33,665 nucleotides of DNA, from IMG/VR virus record IMGVR_UViG_3300029448_000189, positions 1-33,665 of that record; one strand, 5' to 3'. Below, in pieces: positions 1-6,125 of the stretch. Position 1 is the stretch's first letter. The number at the start of each line of letters is the position of its first letter. This DNA comes from a virus. Position numbers and translations under genes: made by a program. The notes under the pieces are model-generated. The model had not been told where the DNA came from. It did no database searches and saw only the letters and a list, made by a program, of their open reading frames with translations.

Positions 1-98
1 TATTTCTTGTGGTTGTTCTACGACTGTACTGTCGTCATATAAATTTTTAACTGCACCGCATAATTGCATTAAATCCATTGATTTGAAAGTCTTAATTT
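1..98. repeat. Terminal direct repeat, left copy (contig overlap)
   Basis: These 98 bases are identical to 33568-33665. Both copies lie inside the large terminase reading frame, and joining position 33567 to position 1 keeps that frame open. The simplest reading is that a circular or circularly permuted molecule was cut at an arbitrary point during assembly. It is probably not a physical T7-type terminal repeat. Confidence 0.95.
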
Positions 99-1116
99 CA
101 AGAACAGTATTACCTTGTCTTATACATAGTGCAGAATTATCACCACCGAAACGTGCAACGTCTAATCCCCAAACAATAGGTGATTTAGTTGTTAGTGCTA
201 CGTCTCTATCGACAGCGTTTCTTGCCAGTTCCATTGGTATGACTGAATCATCGTCAGCGTTGGGGAACTCGCCTCGTACTTCAACTCTAGCAACGGTAGA
301 ATCTTCGCCGTATTGCTCGAGCATAGTTTGGAATAGTTTTTGGTCAGTACCCTCGACTGTTCGTGAGTCTATTTGTTTTAAGTTCCAGAACTTACGCTTG
401 GATGTAAAACTCTCGTAGAAAGGTCCTGTGTTTCTTCTTGGATTAGAAAAAGTAAACCAGAAACGGTTTTCTGTAGGCTCGGAAAAGAATCCTTCGGATA
501 CAGAATAGATAGGAGCTGGAATACCCGATGCTTCATCCATTATCAAACATACTCCGTAAGATGAGTGGATGCCTGCAAACGCATCTGGATTTTCCTCGCT
601 CCATAACTGTGCTTGGGCGTAGTAGTAGCCCGTGTCTATTTTTAAGTCTCTTTTGAGTGCTTCTTCAAACCAACCATCTGGTTTTATGGTGGTAGCAGTT
701 TTAGAGAACCAATGATTGTTAATTGATAGTGTTAGCCACTTACCTAACTCTGCCCATGTTCTTGAACGAAGCTGTTGTTCGGTGTTGGCGGTGACTATGA
801 TGGTTGAGCCTAGTCTGGTTGATAGCATCCATAGTATTAACCATGCAACAAGGGCAGACTTTCCTATTCCACGACCAGAAGCAACAGCAAGTCTAAACAT
901 CTCTGGTGTTGGAACGCCTTTATTTCGTTGTATGTGAATTGATAAATCTTTTAAAATTTTTTTCTGCCACTCTCTTGGGCCTGTAAAATCTTCGAGGGGG
1001 GTGTCCTTCTGTCCCCAGGGGAAGATAAACATTACAAAGTTGTATGGATCATCAGCAACATGTGGTGACCAAACTTCGGTCATTAGTTGTTGTTCAGCTT
1101 CAGCACCGTATTTCAT
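1..1116 (-). CDS. terL: Terminase large subunit, N-terminal ATPase part (continues at 33567)
   Basis: This is the motor that cuts concatemeric DNA and pumps it into the capsid through the portal. The frame opens at ATG 1116 and stays open to the left edge (372 codons), then resumes in frame at 33567 and stops at 33151, giving 510 aa in the circular genome, a usual TerL length. I translated it by hand. Walker A is SGRGIGKS (residues 80-87), Walker B is VCLIMDEA (189-196) with the acidic pair D194/E195, and the nuclease domain begins near GLDVARFGGD (317-326). The start overlaps the methyltransferase stop in an ATGA arrangement (1113-1116), so translation is probably coupled. TerS lies about 800 bp upstream. 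Family assignment is very secure; the packaging mode (headful is suggested by the P22-like portal) is inference. Confidence 0.95.
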   Translation of the reverse strand, partial: MKYGAEAEQQLMTEVWSPHVADDPYNFVMFIFPWGQKDTPLEDFTGPREWQKKILKDLSIHIQRNKGVPTPEMFRLAVASGRGIGKSALVAWLILWMLSTRLGSTIIVTANTEQQLRSRTWAELGKWLTLSINNHWFSKTATTIKPDGWFEEALKRDLKIDTGYYYAQAQLWSEENPDAFAGIHSSYGVCLIMDEASGIPAPIYSVSEGFFSEPTENRFWFTFSNPRRNTGPFYESFTSKRKFWNLKQIDSRTVEGTDQKLFQTMLEQYGEDSTVARVEVRGEFPNADDDSVIPMELARNAVDRDVALTTKSPIVWGLDVARFGGDNSALCIRQGNTVLEIKTFKSMDLMQLCGAVKNLYDDSTVVEQPQEI

Positions 1117-1646
1117 ACTTCGTTACCCCAACTATCCCAGCCATCCGCTGTCTGTCTTGCAAATAATTCTATGCGTGGTAAATCTCCTACAAGTTCTAAT
1201 ATCAAATCTCTAAATTCATCGGGTTTTTTACTATGTCTTTCTATAGGAAACACTTGTAGTTGCCTTACAGCATTAGACTTTCTACTAATATTACCCTTTG
1301 TAGCCAAAACACAAATTTCTGGATTAGCTCTTGTCCACCTACCTAAACCCATAAAAAAACTATCAGCTTTTTTATTTTTTTTAACCCAAACAAATGCAGT
1401 TGTTTTATATTCAAAACCCCAACCATTAATAACTTTCATAAATTCATTTAATTTTGGGAGTGTAACCCACATAAATAAAACGCAATTATCATCTGCTAAA
1501 TCTTGTACAGGCATATTAGCAATATCATCTATGCTCATAACTGGATAATGGTCTGTTACTGAGCTATTCATCATTTTACCCTTATAACTCCAAGCTGGAT
1601 CAGCATAAATTATATTGTATTTTTTGTTTGGAAATTGAATGTCTAT
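1113..1646 (-). CDS. MT-A70-family DNA N6-adenine methyltransferase with non-canonical start
   Basis: This is a putative S-adenosylmethionine-dependent adenine-N6 methyltransferase that would modify phage DNA, perhaps against host restriction or to mark DNA for packaging. The catalytic DPPW-type motif appears as DPAW, in YNIIYADPAWSYKG, but it lies upstream of the first ATG (1574). The frame is open back to a TAA near 1702 and has no ATG, GTG or TTG before the motif. The best start is ATA at 1646, seven bases after a good ribosome site (GAGAGGG), giving 177 aa with DPAW at 16-19. The downstream text (CVLFMWVTLPK, FVWVKKNK, RWTRANPEICVLATKG) is typical of MT-A70 proteins. It sits between TerS and TerL and overlaps TerL by 4 nt. 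Alternatives are an ATT start, coupling or frameshift from the 29-aa ORF just upstream, or a truncated inactive protein from ATG 1574. Confidence 0.85.
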   Translation of the reverse strand: MDIQFPNKKYNIIYADPAWSYKGKMMNSSVTDHYPVMSIDDIANMPVQDLADDNCVLFMWVTLPKLNEFMKVINGWGFEYKTTAFVWVKKNKKADSFFMGLGRWTRANPEICVLATKGNISRKSNAVRQLQVFPIERHSKKPDEFRDLILELVGDLPRIELFARQTADGWDSWGNEV

Positions 1647-1663
1647 GTTACTACCCTCTCTTT

Positions 1664-1753
1664 TTATAAATTTACCAAAATTATAAATAATAAAAAATTA
1701 CCAAGTCCAGCTATGGTGGTGATTTCTATTATTCCTTTTATTACCTCTTTCAT
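1664..1753 (-). CDS. Predicted 29-aa membrane peptide
   Basis: A 29-codon ORF starts at ATG 1753. It has a short charged N-terminus (MKEVIKGIIE) followed by a strongly hydrophobic stretch, ITTIAGLGNFLLFIILV, long enough for one membrane span. It ends 17 nt before the proposed ATA start of the methyltransferase, and its last codons overlap the upstream open part of that frame. No strong ribosome site precedes it. Its function is unknown. It could be a real membrane peptide, a leader that couples translation to the methyltransferase, or chance. Confidence 0.45.
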   Translation of the reverse strand: MKEVIKGIIEITTIAGLGNFLLFIILVNL

Positions 1754-1904
1754 ATTCTACTCAAAAAAAATTAAAAAAAATTAGCGCAACAGTTACACGT
1801 AATATACCCGTGCGAAAAAATGTAAGGGGGGGTCAATCATTTAAAATCGGAGCATGATTTGTCAGATTGTGGGCAACCCTTACTGATAACGCCTTTTATG
1901 TTTG
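1754..1904. other. Gap between TerS and the membrane peptide
   Basis: About 150 bp lie between the TerS stop and the small membrane ORF. The stretch has two long A-runs and one G-run and no convincing ORF, terminator or promoter. Confidence 0.5.
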
Positions 1905-2417
1905 TTATCCGCCCTTAGTATCATCGTTCTTTATATCGTCCTGATTATTTACCAGTTGTCCCGAGTCTGTATCTGTTGATTTAACAACGTTTATAACCTT
2001 AGGTTTATTAATAGTCGCCATAGAGTCGCCGAGTCTATCTTTTGCACCAGATAAAACATCATTCAAATTTATAGTAGCGTGAACATTCTCGACTCGATCC
2101 TTCCATGTTTTTGGGTCTTGGTTCTTTAAGTAAAATATCTGGGCTGTGACGTTGCCATCCGTTGCCGAAGTGAAAAGAGAATTAGTAACCTGGGCTAACC
2201 CTTTCGCTTGCCCCCTTTTTAAAGCGTCTTCAAATTCACCTAAACGCTTTCTATTGCGGTCTATAGTATTCCAGGAAACACCCAAAGCGCGGGCAATTTG
2301 AGTAGTACCAAGACCACGAGAAGCCAAGTTTTCTACTTGCTCCAAATCTAATTCAATACGTTTTCTACCTACTTTTTTTATAGGTTTATTGTCGTTTTTA
2401 CTCAAAAATTGCTCCAT
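1905..2417 (-). CDS. terS: Terminase small subunit
   Basis: This is the DNA-recognition subunit of the packaging motor, which selects phage DNA and hands it to TerL. The 170-aa protein has a basic N-terminus with a helix-turn-helix (LASRGLGTTQIARALGVSW, about residues 32-50). The middle segment, DGNVTAQIFYLKNQDPKTW, is characteristic of phage small terminases, and the C-terminal tail is polar and Asp/Asn-rich. It is the first gene of the leftward late transcription unit, divergent from the plus-strand cassette at 2571. The start ATG is 18 nt from an AAGGAG, which is farther than usual, so the true start could differ slightly. Confidence 0.85.
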   Translation of the reverse strand: MEQFLSKNDNKPIKKVGRKRIELDLEQVENLASRGLGTTQIARALGVSWNTIDRNRKRLGEFEDALKRGQAKGLAQVTNSLFTSATDGNVTAQIFYLKNQDPKTWKDRVENVHATINLNDVLSGAKDRLGDSMATINKPKVINVVKSTDTDSGQLVNNQDDIKNDDTKGG

Positions 2418-2570
2418 ATTTGAAATTTTTTTATGCTCCTTAGACCCCTATAATACAACATTCCTCATAAAAACCCTAAGTTTTTTTAGCTAACTACTTG
2501 TAATATAAGTACAATTTAGCAATAATACGTACTGTAAGGAAAAACAAATACTTTAGGAGGTACTTACAAA
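2418..2570. promoter_or_regulatory. Divergent control region between TerS and the small-ORF cassette
   Basis: This intergenic region separates leftward late genes from a rightward cassette, so it must hold promoters for both. Rightward, TTGTAA (2498-2503) and AATAAT (2521-2526) are spaced by 17 bp and fit a sigma-70 promoter with two mismatches in the -35 box and one in the -10. The -35 box lies in an imperfect inverted repeat, TTGTA-N7-TACAA (2498-2514), a possible operator. Leftward, TATTAT near 2445-2450 could be a -10. These are inferences from consensus matches. Confidence 0.5.
2546..2562 (+). repeat. Repeated leader with strong ribosome site, copy 1
   Basis: The 17-nt string AAATACTTTAGGAGGTA occurs here and again at 2815-2831, each time ending just before a start codon. 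A shorter version (ACTTTAGGAG) precedes ATG 12121. It includes a near-perfect Shine-Dalgarno sequence. Confidence 0.75.
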
Positions 2571-2756
2571 ATGGAAGAATACAAAATTATAGATTGGGCA
2601 TATAACAGAATGTTTCCAAACAAAACTTTTAAAAGTTTTGATGACGGCATAGCCTTTGTACATGAGAGATTTAATCAAGATGAATTAGACGAAATCTTTG
2701 TTGTTCCCTCTAATACCAAGTGTTATGCGAATGGTTATTGGTCTACCATGAACTAA
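2571..2756 (+). CDS. Hypothetical protein, 61 aa
   Basis: This is the first gene of the rightward small-ORF cassette. The start ATG follows AGGAGG by 10 nt. The product is acidic and rich in aromatics (MEEYKIIDWAYNRMF), with no recognised domain, signal peptide or membrane segment. A strong hairpin terminator at 2775-2798 follows it, so it may be produced in excess over the genes downstream. The function is unknown. Position and size fit an early host-interaction protein, but nothing in the sequence proves that. Confidence 0.7.
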   Translation: MEEYKIIDWAYNRMFPNKTFKSFDDGIAFVHERFNQDELDEIFVVPSNTKCYANGYWSTMN

Positions 2757-2774
2757 CCCCAACCCCAAACAAAC

Positions 2775-2798
2775 AAGCCCGCTTTATGTGGGCTTTTT
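2775..2798 (+). terminator. Intrinsic terminator or attenuator after the first cassette gene
   Basis: AGCCCGC and GTGGGCT pair around the loop TTTAT (one G-T pair), extended by one A-T pair, and run straight into five T residues. This is a classical rho-independent terminator. It sits between two same-strand genes that each have the same leader, so it probably attenuates transcription into the rest of the cassette. Confidence 0.8.
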
Positions 2799-2814
2799 GG
2801 GTAGAAGTCATAAT

Positions 2815-2831
2815 AAATACTTTAGGAGGTA
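2815..2831 (+). repeat. Repeated leader with strong ribosome site, copy 2
   Basis: This is identical over 17 nt to 2546-2562 and lies just before ATG 2838, so it places AGGAGG at working distance from that start. Confidence 0.75.
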
Positions 2832-2837
2832 AATGAC

Positions 2838-3323
2838 ATGAGTAGTTATATAGTAAACAAAGAACATATAGAGCAAATTGTTTTATATGTTTATAAATTA
2901 AAAGGTATTGATTCATTAAATTATTACCACAAGGGCAATCGTAAAGAGTTTGATTCTTTGGGTGATGTTGCTAAGGAATTATCAATAGCAAATTGTGAAG
3001 GCGTAAATTATCGTTATGATGATGATAACAACCCTTACAACTTTGATGATTTAAGCATTGGTAATCTCAAAGTTAAGAACCCATTGCAAGTTATACAATT
3101 GATAAGATGTTTAGAGTATCAATCTTGCGACAATCCAAATTATGAAAACAGTTTGGCAAATTCAATTTTAAAAACCATTACAGACCATATAGTCAGTTAT
3201 ATGATTCAGCATGAGTGCGAACTACACGCAACAGAAAGTTACAAGCTATGGGATTACAACGAAGATAATATTTTATCTTATGTTAGGGTGCAAGTTGTCC
3301 ATAAATCAAAAGAGGTGGCGTAA
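2838..3323 (+). CDS. Conserved phage-type hypothetical protein, 161 aa
   Basis: This is the largest gene of the rightward cassette, with a start preceded by AGGAGG. It is acidic, with an Asn/Asp run (YRYDDDNNPYN) and a core KNPLQVIQLIRCLEYQSCDNPNY. That core resembles a motif I associate with small accessory proteins of many tailed phages (a cysteine-centred YQSC followed by a conserved aromatic), but I cannot name a family or function. There is no membrane segment or signal peptide. Its stop overlaps the next start by one base (TAATG at 3321-3325), so the two are probably coupled. Confidence 0.75.
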   Translation: MSSYIVNKEHIEQIVLYVYKLKGIDSLNYYHKGNRKEFDSLGDVAKELSIANCEGVNYRYDDDNNPYNFDDLSIGNLKVKNPLQVIQLIRCLEYQSCDNPNYENSLANSILKTITDHIVSYMIQHECELHATESYKLWDYNEDNILSYVRVQVVHKSKEVA

Positions 3324-3517
3324 TGAGTGCAATACAAAAACCAAAGAAAGTGACACGTCTACAAAAACACTTTGTAACGGACATTATAAGAACTCTGGAC
3401 GATGATCTTCAGAACTTAGACATCGCATCTATAGAACGCTTAATAATTGTAATGCTCGGCTTCGAGAAGAACTGGAGAGTGTTTCAGGACTATATAACTG
3501 GAGAGCTGAACCGATGA
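3323..3517 (+). CDS. Hypothetical protein, 64 aa
   Basis: This small soluble protein has a basic N-terminus (MSAIQKPKKVTRLQKHF) and a predicted helical body (LQNLDIASIERLIIVML). It is translationally coupled to the genes on both sides: it shares one base with the stop before it and its stop overlaps the next start as ATGA (3514-3517). The function is unknown. Confidence 0.7.
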   Translation: MSAIQKPKKVTRLQKHFVTDIIRTLDDDLQNLDIASIERLIIVMLGFEKNWRVFQDYITGELNR

Positions 3518-3684
3518 AAACAAGAACACACAAAAGCGTAATAGGACAGCTCCGCAAAAAGTACGGACTAAAAGACAACACACCTATTCACAAAGTAGAA
3601 CAAATAATGACACCAAAGGATTGGGAAGCGTTTAGCGAAGCGTTGACTTTTCCAAATGGTAAACCAACACAAAGGGAGAAATGA
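3514..3684 (+). CDS. Hypothetical protein, 56 aa
   Basis: This ORF, found by hand translation, begins at ATG 3514, overlapping the previous stop, and ends at TGA 3682-3684. The product is basic at the N-terminus (MKTRTHKSVIGQLRKKYG) with a short helical C-terminal half (TPKDWEAFSEALTF). It overlaps both neighbours by about 4 nt, the pattern of a coupled operon. No family is recognised. Confidence 0.65.
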   Translation: MKTRTHKSVIGQLRKKYGLKDNTPIHKVEQIMTPKDWEAFSEALTFPNGKPTQREK

Positions 3685-3845
3685 TGAGTAATAATAATTA
3701 TGTATGCGATGTATGTACTTCTGATGATATAGAAATTATCGAGGACCAGAGCAAAGAAATGGATTGTTATTGTAACAATTGCAAACAAGAAACTTACAAA
3801 GTTTCATCATGGTGGATTAATAAACATAGAGAGGTATCTAACTAA
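3681..3845 (+). CDS. Small zinc-ribbon protein, 54 aa
   Basis: The ORF starts at ATG 3681 (or the adjacent ATG 3684, which has GGGAGA upstream) and ends at TAA 3843-3845. It contains two knuckles, CDVC near residue 9 and CNNC near residue 31 (in CYCNNCKQE), spaced as in a single zinc ribbon, with a short hydrophobic Trp-containing tail (VSSWWINKH). Such mini zinc ribbons bind nucleic acid or protein partners; here no partner can be named. It overlaps the next start by one base. Confidence 0.7.
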   Translation: MMSNNNYVCDVCTSDDIEIIEDQSKEMDCYCNNCKQETYKVSSWWINKHREVSN

Positions 3846-3931
3846 TGGACTTACAACTATTACCAGTATTAATGTTCATGGCATTTTGCTTGTATGCAAT
3901 TGCTTTAATAATCAAGGATAAAGAAAAATGA
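3845..3931 (+). CDS. Predicted 28-aa membrane peptide
   Basis: This tiny ORF (ATG 3845 to TGA 3931) overlaps its neighbours at both ends (TAATG before, ATGA after), so it sits exactly in register with the operon. The product is one hydrophobic span, LLPVLMFMAFCLYAIALII, followed by a charged tail, KDKEK. It should be a single-pass inner-membrane peptide with a cytoplasmic tail. Its role is unknown; superinfection or host-membrane modulation would be speculative. Confidence 0.6.
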   Translation: MDLQLLPVLMFMAFCLYAIALIIKDKEK

Positions 3932-4176
3932 TATTTTCTATAAACATCAACGGCTCAATTGTTGATTGGTGCTACACCATAAATAACCAAGAGAAACAAT
4001 ATCATCAAACATGGATACCCAAGATCCGAGATATTCAAATCATAACTAAAGAACTAAACGGCTTAACAGTTAGCGAAGTCAGAAAGCTAATACTTGAAGA
4101 CATACAACCCGATATACAAATGGTGAGAGATAACACCAACAAGAAGGCGAGAGCCAGGAGGCAAAAAAATGTCTAA
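3928..4176 (+). CDS. Hypothetical protein, 82 aa
   Basis: The start overlaps the preceding stop as ATGA. The N-terminal half looks beta-rich (MIFSININGSIVDWCYTINN) and the C-terminus is strongly basic (NKKARARRQKNV), which may contact nucleic acid. It overlaps the next gene by 8 nt. No family is recognised. Confidence 0.65.
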   Translation: MIFSININGSIVDWCYTINNQEKQYHQTWIPKIRDIQIITKELNGLTVSEVRKLILEDIQPDIQMVRDNTNKKARARRQKNV

Positions 4177-4408
4177 AGAAGGAGATAGAATCAGAGAACA
4201 AATAGAAATAGAACGCGACTTAAAATCATCACCCACAAAAGCTGTTGAGAGAGTCTATACAGTTGAGTTTATGCCTATTGAATTCAATATATTCGTAGGC
4301 AACAAAGCACCAACGAGGGAAGAGGTAGGAAGAGCAATCATTCAAGAAATAGAAAACGATACTTTCTATTACAAAGAAGTTATTAAACACGTTAAAAATG
4401 AAGATTGA
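4169..4408 (+). CDS. Hypothetical protein, 79 aa
   Basis: The start follows AGGAGG by seven bases, the best ribosome site within this part of the cassette, although it lies inside the previous gene. The protein has a charged N-terminus (MSKEGDRIREQIEIERDL) and a mixed alpha/beta core ending in YYKEVIKHVKNED. It overlaps the next start. No function can be assigned. Confidence 0.65.
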   Translation: MSKEGDRIREQIEIERDLKSSPTKAVERVYTVEFMPIEFNIFVGNKAPTREEVGRAIIQEIENDTFYYKEVIKHVKNED

Positions 4409-4670
4409 CCCAATACAACTAGAACAGGCAACCGCATTTATATTAGAAACCAATAAATATATATACGAGCAAGCCAAAGAACTGGCAACGCAACACCTGG
4501 AAACAGAGGACAACAAAAACTTCAAGGCAAGGGTCAAACGCTATGAACCTGAAAGCAAAGAAACGCTTTTACACTTCGCCGATGAAGTCACCGCATGGGC
4601 TGAATGTGAAAAGAACTATCCGCTTATGGATTTCATAGATAAATTTTTTAAAACTAAAAAGGGGTACTAA
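4398..4670 (+). CDS. Hypothetical protein, 90 aa
   Basis: This is a helical, charged protein (QLEQATAFILETNKYIYEQA; KARVKRYEPESKETLLHFAD) without membrane segments. The start lies 11 nt inside the previous gene and the stop shares a base with the next start (TAATG at 4668-4672), so expression should be coupled. It is unknown in function. Confidence 0.65.
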   Translation: MKIDPIQLEQATAFILETNKYIYEQAKELATQHLETEDNKNFKARVKRYEPESKETLLHFADEVTAWAECEKNYPLMDFIDKFFKTKKGY

Positions 4671-4837
4671 TGATTAGAGTACAAATACACGGAACAACAA
4701 TTTTTGGATACGTCCGAGGAGATTACAAAGAGAATAAACTTAAAAGAGTTGCTTTTCTTGACGAGGAAACCAAACAAGTAAGACGAGTCACTAAAAACCA
4801 AATTAAAGAAACTTATCAAAAAGAGAGGTATAACTAA
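4670..4837 (+). CDS. Hypothetical protein, 55 aa
   Basis: This ORF, found by hand translation, starts at ATG 4670 on the preceding stop and ends at TAA 4835-4837. The product is basic and beta-rich (IRVQIHGTTIFGYVRGDYK), which could suit a small nucleic-acid-binding barrel, but no family is recognised. The next gene starts one base later. Confidence 0.6.
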   Translation: MIRVQIHGTTIFGYVRGDYKENKLKRVAFLDEETKQVRRVTKNQIKETYQKERYN

Positions 4838-4838
4838 A

Positions 4839-5063
4839 ATGACTAAAACAATATTACAAAGCAGAATCACGCACAAAGAAACTAAAAAACCTTATGTGCT
4901 TTTAAAACAAGAAGGCAATAAATACTATATTGATGTTCTTGAATACAAGGGCGATAAATACGAACCAAAAAGAAAAAGCGGTGTTTATTCAGACATTGAA
5001 TATTTTAAAACGTATGATGAAGCAGATACTTCATTCATTCAATCTTGTTTAAGGTATAATTAA
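4839..5063 (+). CDS. Hypothetical protein, 74 aa
   Basis: This is the last gene of the rightward cassette, with GAGAGG in front of its ATG. The protein alternates charged and aromatic residues (YVLLKQEGNKYYIDVLEYKG), suggesting a small beta-sheet fold. It resembles its 55-aa neighbour in being short, basic and beta-rich. It converges with the minus-strand HTH gene 47 bp away. No clear terminator is visible between them. Confidence 0.65.
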   Translation: MTKTILQSRITHKETKKPYVLLKQEGNKYYIDVLEYKGDKYEPKRKSGVYSDIEYFKTYDEADTSFIQSCLRYN

Positions 5064-5110
5064 CCAATCACGGAAGCTGAGAAGGGTATCCTCAACCCCC
5101 TAAAGTATAA

Positions 5111-5548
5111 TTACTCTTCTTGGCTTTCTCTCTCCAACATCACGCCCAAACCAACGAACAAGAAATGCTTATGCTGAACCCCTCTCTTTAGGCTTCGCAA
5201 AACTTTCCTCTCTCCATCAATCGCACACCAAATAATATTTGAATCCATTAAATTCTGAATACCTTTACTAACGGTCTTTCTGTTCATGCCAATCATTAAC
5301 GCCAAGTAGCTAACCGCATCATGGCTAGAATAATCCTGGGCCGAATACCTCTCGCACAAGGCATACAATACTAGCTTCTCCCTACCCTTTATATCCGTTC
5401 TCCCTAAATGCTTTTTATACCACTTCCAGACAACCTTTTTCAGCTTCGAATAACTCTTATACTTCATGGCTACACCGTAAGTTATCAACCCACTCTTCTC
5501 TGGAGTCTCAATCGCTTCTATAACTAACCACCATTTTTCCTTATTCAA
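5111..5548 (-). CDS. Winged-helix DNA-binding protein, 145 aa
   Basis: The segment EKLVLYALCERYSAQDYSSH through SYLALMIGMNRKTVSKGIQ to NLMDSNII (about residues 57-107) has the pattern of a phage HTH_36-type winged helix, as found in replication-initiator-like proteins and phage regulators. The N-terminus is Trp/Lys-rich and the C-terminus is acidic. It starts directly after the stop of the MarR-like gene, so the two form a leftward operon downstream of the three-repeat region. It could be a replication initiator or a transcription regulator; the sequence cannot separate these. Confidence 0.7.
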   Translation of the reverse strand: MNKEKWWLVIEAIETPEKSGLITYGVAMKYKSYSKLKKVVWKWYKKHLGRTDIKGREKLVLYALCERYSAQDYSSHDAVSYLALMIGMNRKTVSKGIQNLMDSNIIWCAIDGERKVLRSLKRGVQHKHFLFVGLGVMLERESQEE

Positions 5549-5914
5549 CTAACTAACCGCCTTGAGACTTCTTTGTCTCTCTACAAACCATTCATTTAAT
5601 AACTTCATTGCTCCTGGACACATTATATAATCTCGCTTCCTCTTATCCTTCCCTACCTTCTTGCACATATACCCTCTCGCTACAAAGTCCTCTAACACCG
5701 TTGCCACCGTTGACCGACTCCCCATACTGCTCGGCAATAGTTTCACTATTGCTTCAAAATTAATGCTCTTGCTACTCGCGTCAGCAATAGCAACCTCTAA
5801 GACTAAAATCGTATGAAGCGGACTGGAAAACCAAAATGCAGTAAATCCTCTTTTTCTTCTACTCTTATAATACTGATCTCTTACACTCATCATTCTGTCT
5901 CTTAACTGTTTCAT
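5549..5914 (-). CDS. MarR-like winged-helix regulator, 121 aa
   Basis: The C-terminal half (SRSTVATVLEDFVARGYMCK, then KDKRKRDYIMCPGAMKLLNEW, about residues 66-111) matches the recognition-helix and wing layout of MarR-type regulators, including the basic wing KVGKDKRKRD. It has a good ribosome site (GGAGGTGA) seven bases before ATG 5914. It directly faces the 18-bp repeats at 6052-6123 and is the first gene leftward of them, so it is a good candidate to bind them and to act as lysogeny or early-gene regulator in the absence of a CI-type repressor. That role is inferred from position. Confidence 0.7.
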   Translation of the reverse strand: MKQLRDRMMSVRDQYYKSRRKRGFTAFWFSSPLHTILVLEVAIADASSKSINFEAIVKLLPSSMGSRSTVATVLEDFVARGYMCKKVGKDKRKRDYIMCPGAMKLLNEWFVERQRSLKAVS

Positions 5915-6009
5915 TTTATGTCACCTCCGATTTTACGTTTCATGTAATGATTTACTTACCGATTACAACCTAACATTATCCGTAAATATTACTGATACAT
6001 TTTACCACT

Positions 6010-6038
6010 GAGAGATGAGCCGACAGGCTCACTCTCTC
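6010..6038. other. Long hairpin next to the repeat cluster
   Basis: GAGAGATGAGCC pairs with GGCTCACTCTCTC around the loop GACA, giving twelve base pairs with a single bulged C. There is no T-run on either side, so an intrinsic terminator is unlikely. An origin element, a protein-binding cruciform or an RNA structure are possible. Confidence 0.6.
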
Positions 6039-6051
6039 TATTAGTCTAGTC

Positions 6052-6123
6052 TTGGATATATGGGTACCCCTATGGTCAATCATTGGGTATACGGGTACCC
6101 TGCTATTGGGTATATGGGTACCC
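6052..6123 (+). repeat. Three 18-bp repeats with nested palindrome (candidate operators or iterons)
   Basis: Copies are 6052-6069, 6083-6100 and 6106-6123, with consensus TTGGGTATAYGGGTACCC (first copy has TTGGATA at its start). Each contains the palindrome GGGTACCC and a second GGGTA half-site, so each copy is itself an inverted repeat GGGTA-N6-TACCC. Starts are 31 and 23 bp apart. They lie between the replication operon and the winged-helix genes. Confidence 0.85.
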
Positions 6124-6125
6124 AA

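Larger units (their letters stand above)
5915..6125. promoter_or_regulatory. Early control region with repeats and hairpin
   Basis: This 211-bp region separates the replication operon from the two winged-helix genes. It contains a 12-bp hairpin (6010-6038) and three 18-bp repeats (6052-6123). No ORF of interest was seen on either strand. A leftward promoter for the MarR-like gene should lie between about 5935 and 6000; GGATAAT-like sequence on the minus strand near 5980 is a possible -10. It is a plausible operator cluster or replication origin. Confidence 0.5.

Noticed and set aside
1-98. True T7-like terminal repeats
   Set aside because: The repeat lies within the terL coding frame and simply closes the circle; physical ends are rarely inside this gene, and the portal type suggests headful packaging.
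83-418. Plus-strand ORFs in 83-1213
   Set aside because: They are antisense shadows of terL, whose minus frame is fully open and has all motifs.
3211-3405. Plus ORF of 64 aa overlapping two cassette genes
   Set aside because: It overlaps well-placed coupled genes in another frame and has no ribosome site.
6010-6038. Intrinsic terminator
   Set aside because: Strong stem but no T-run on either strand.
6052-6123. CRISPR array
   Set aside because: Only three 18-bp units with unequal short spacers (13 and 5 bp) and an internal palindrome; no cas genes apart from a phage-type Cas4-like nuclease.
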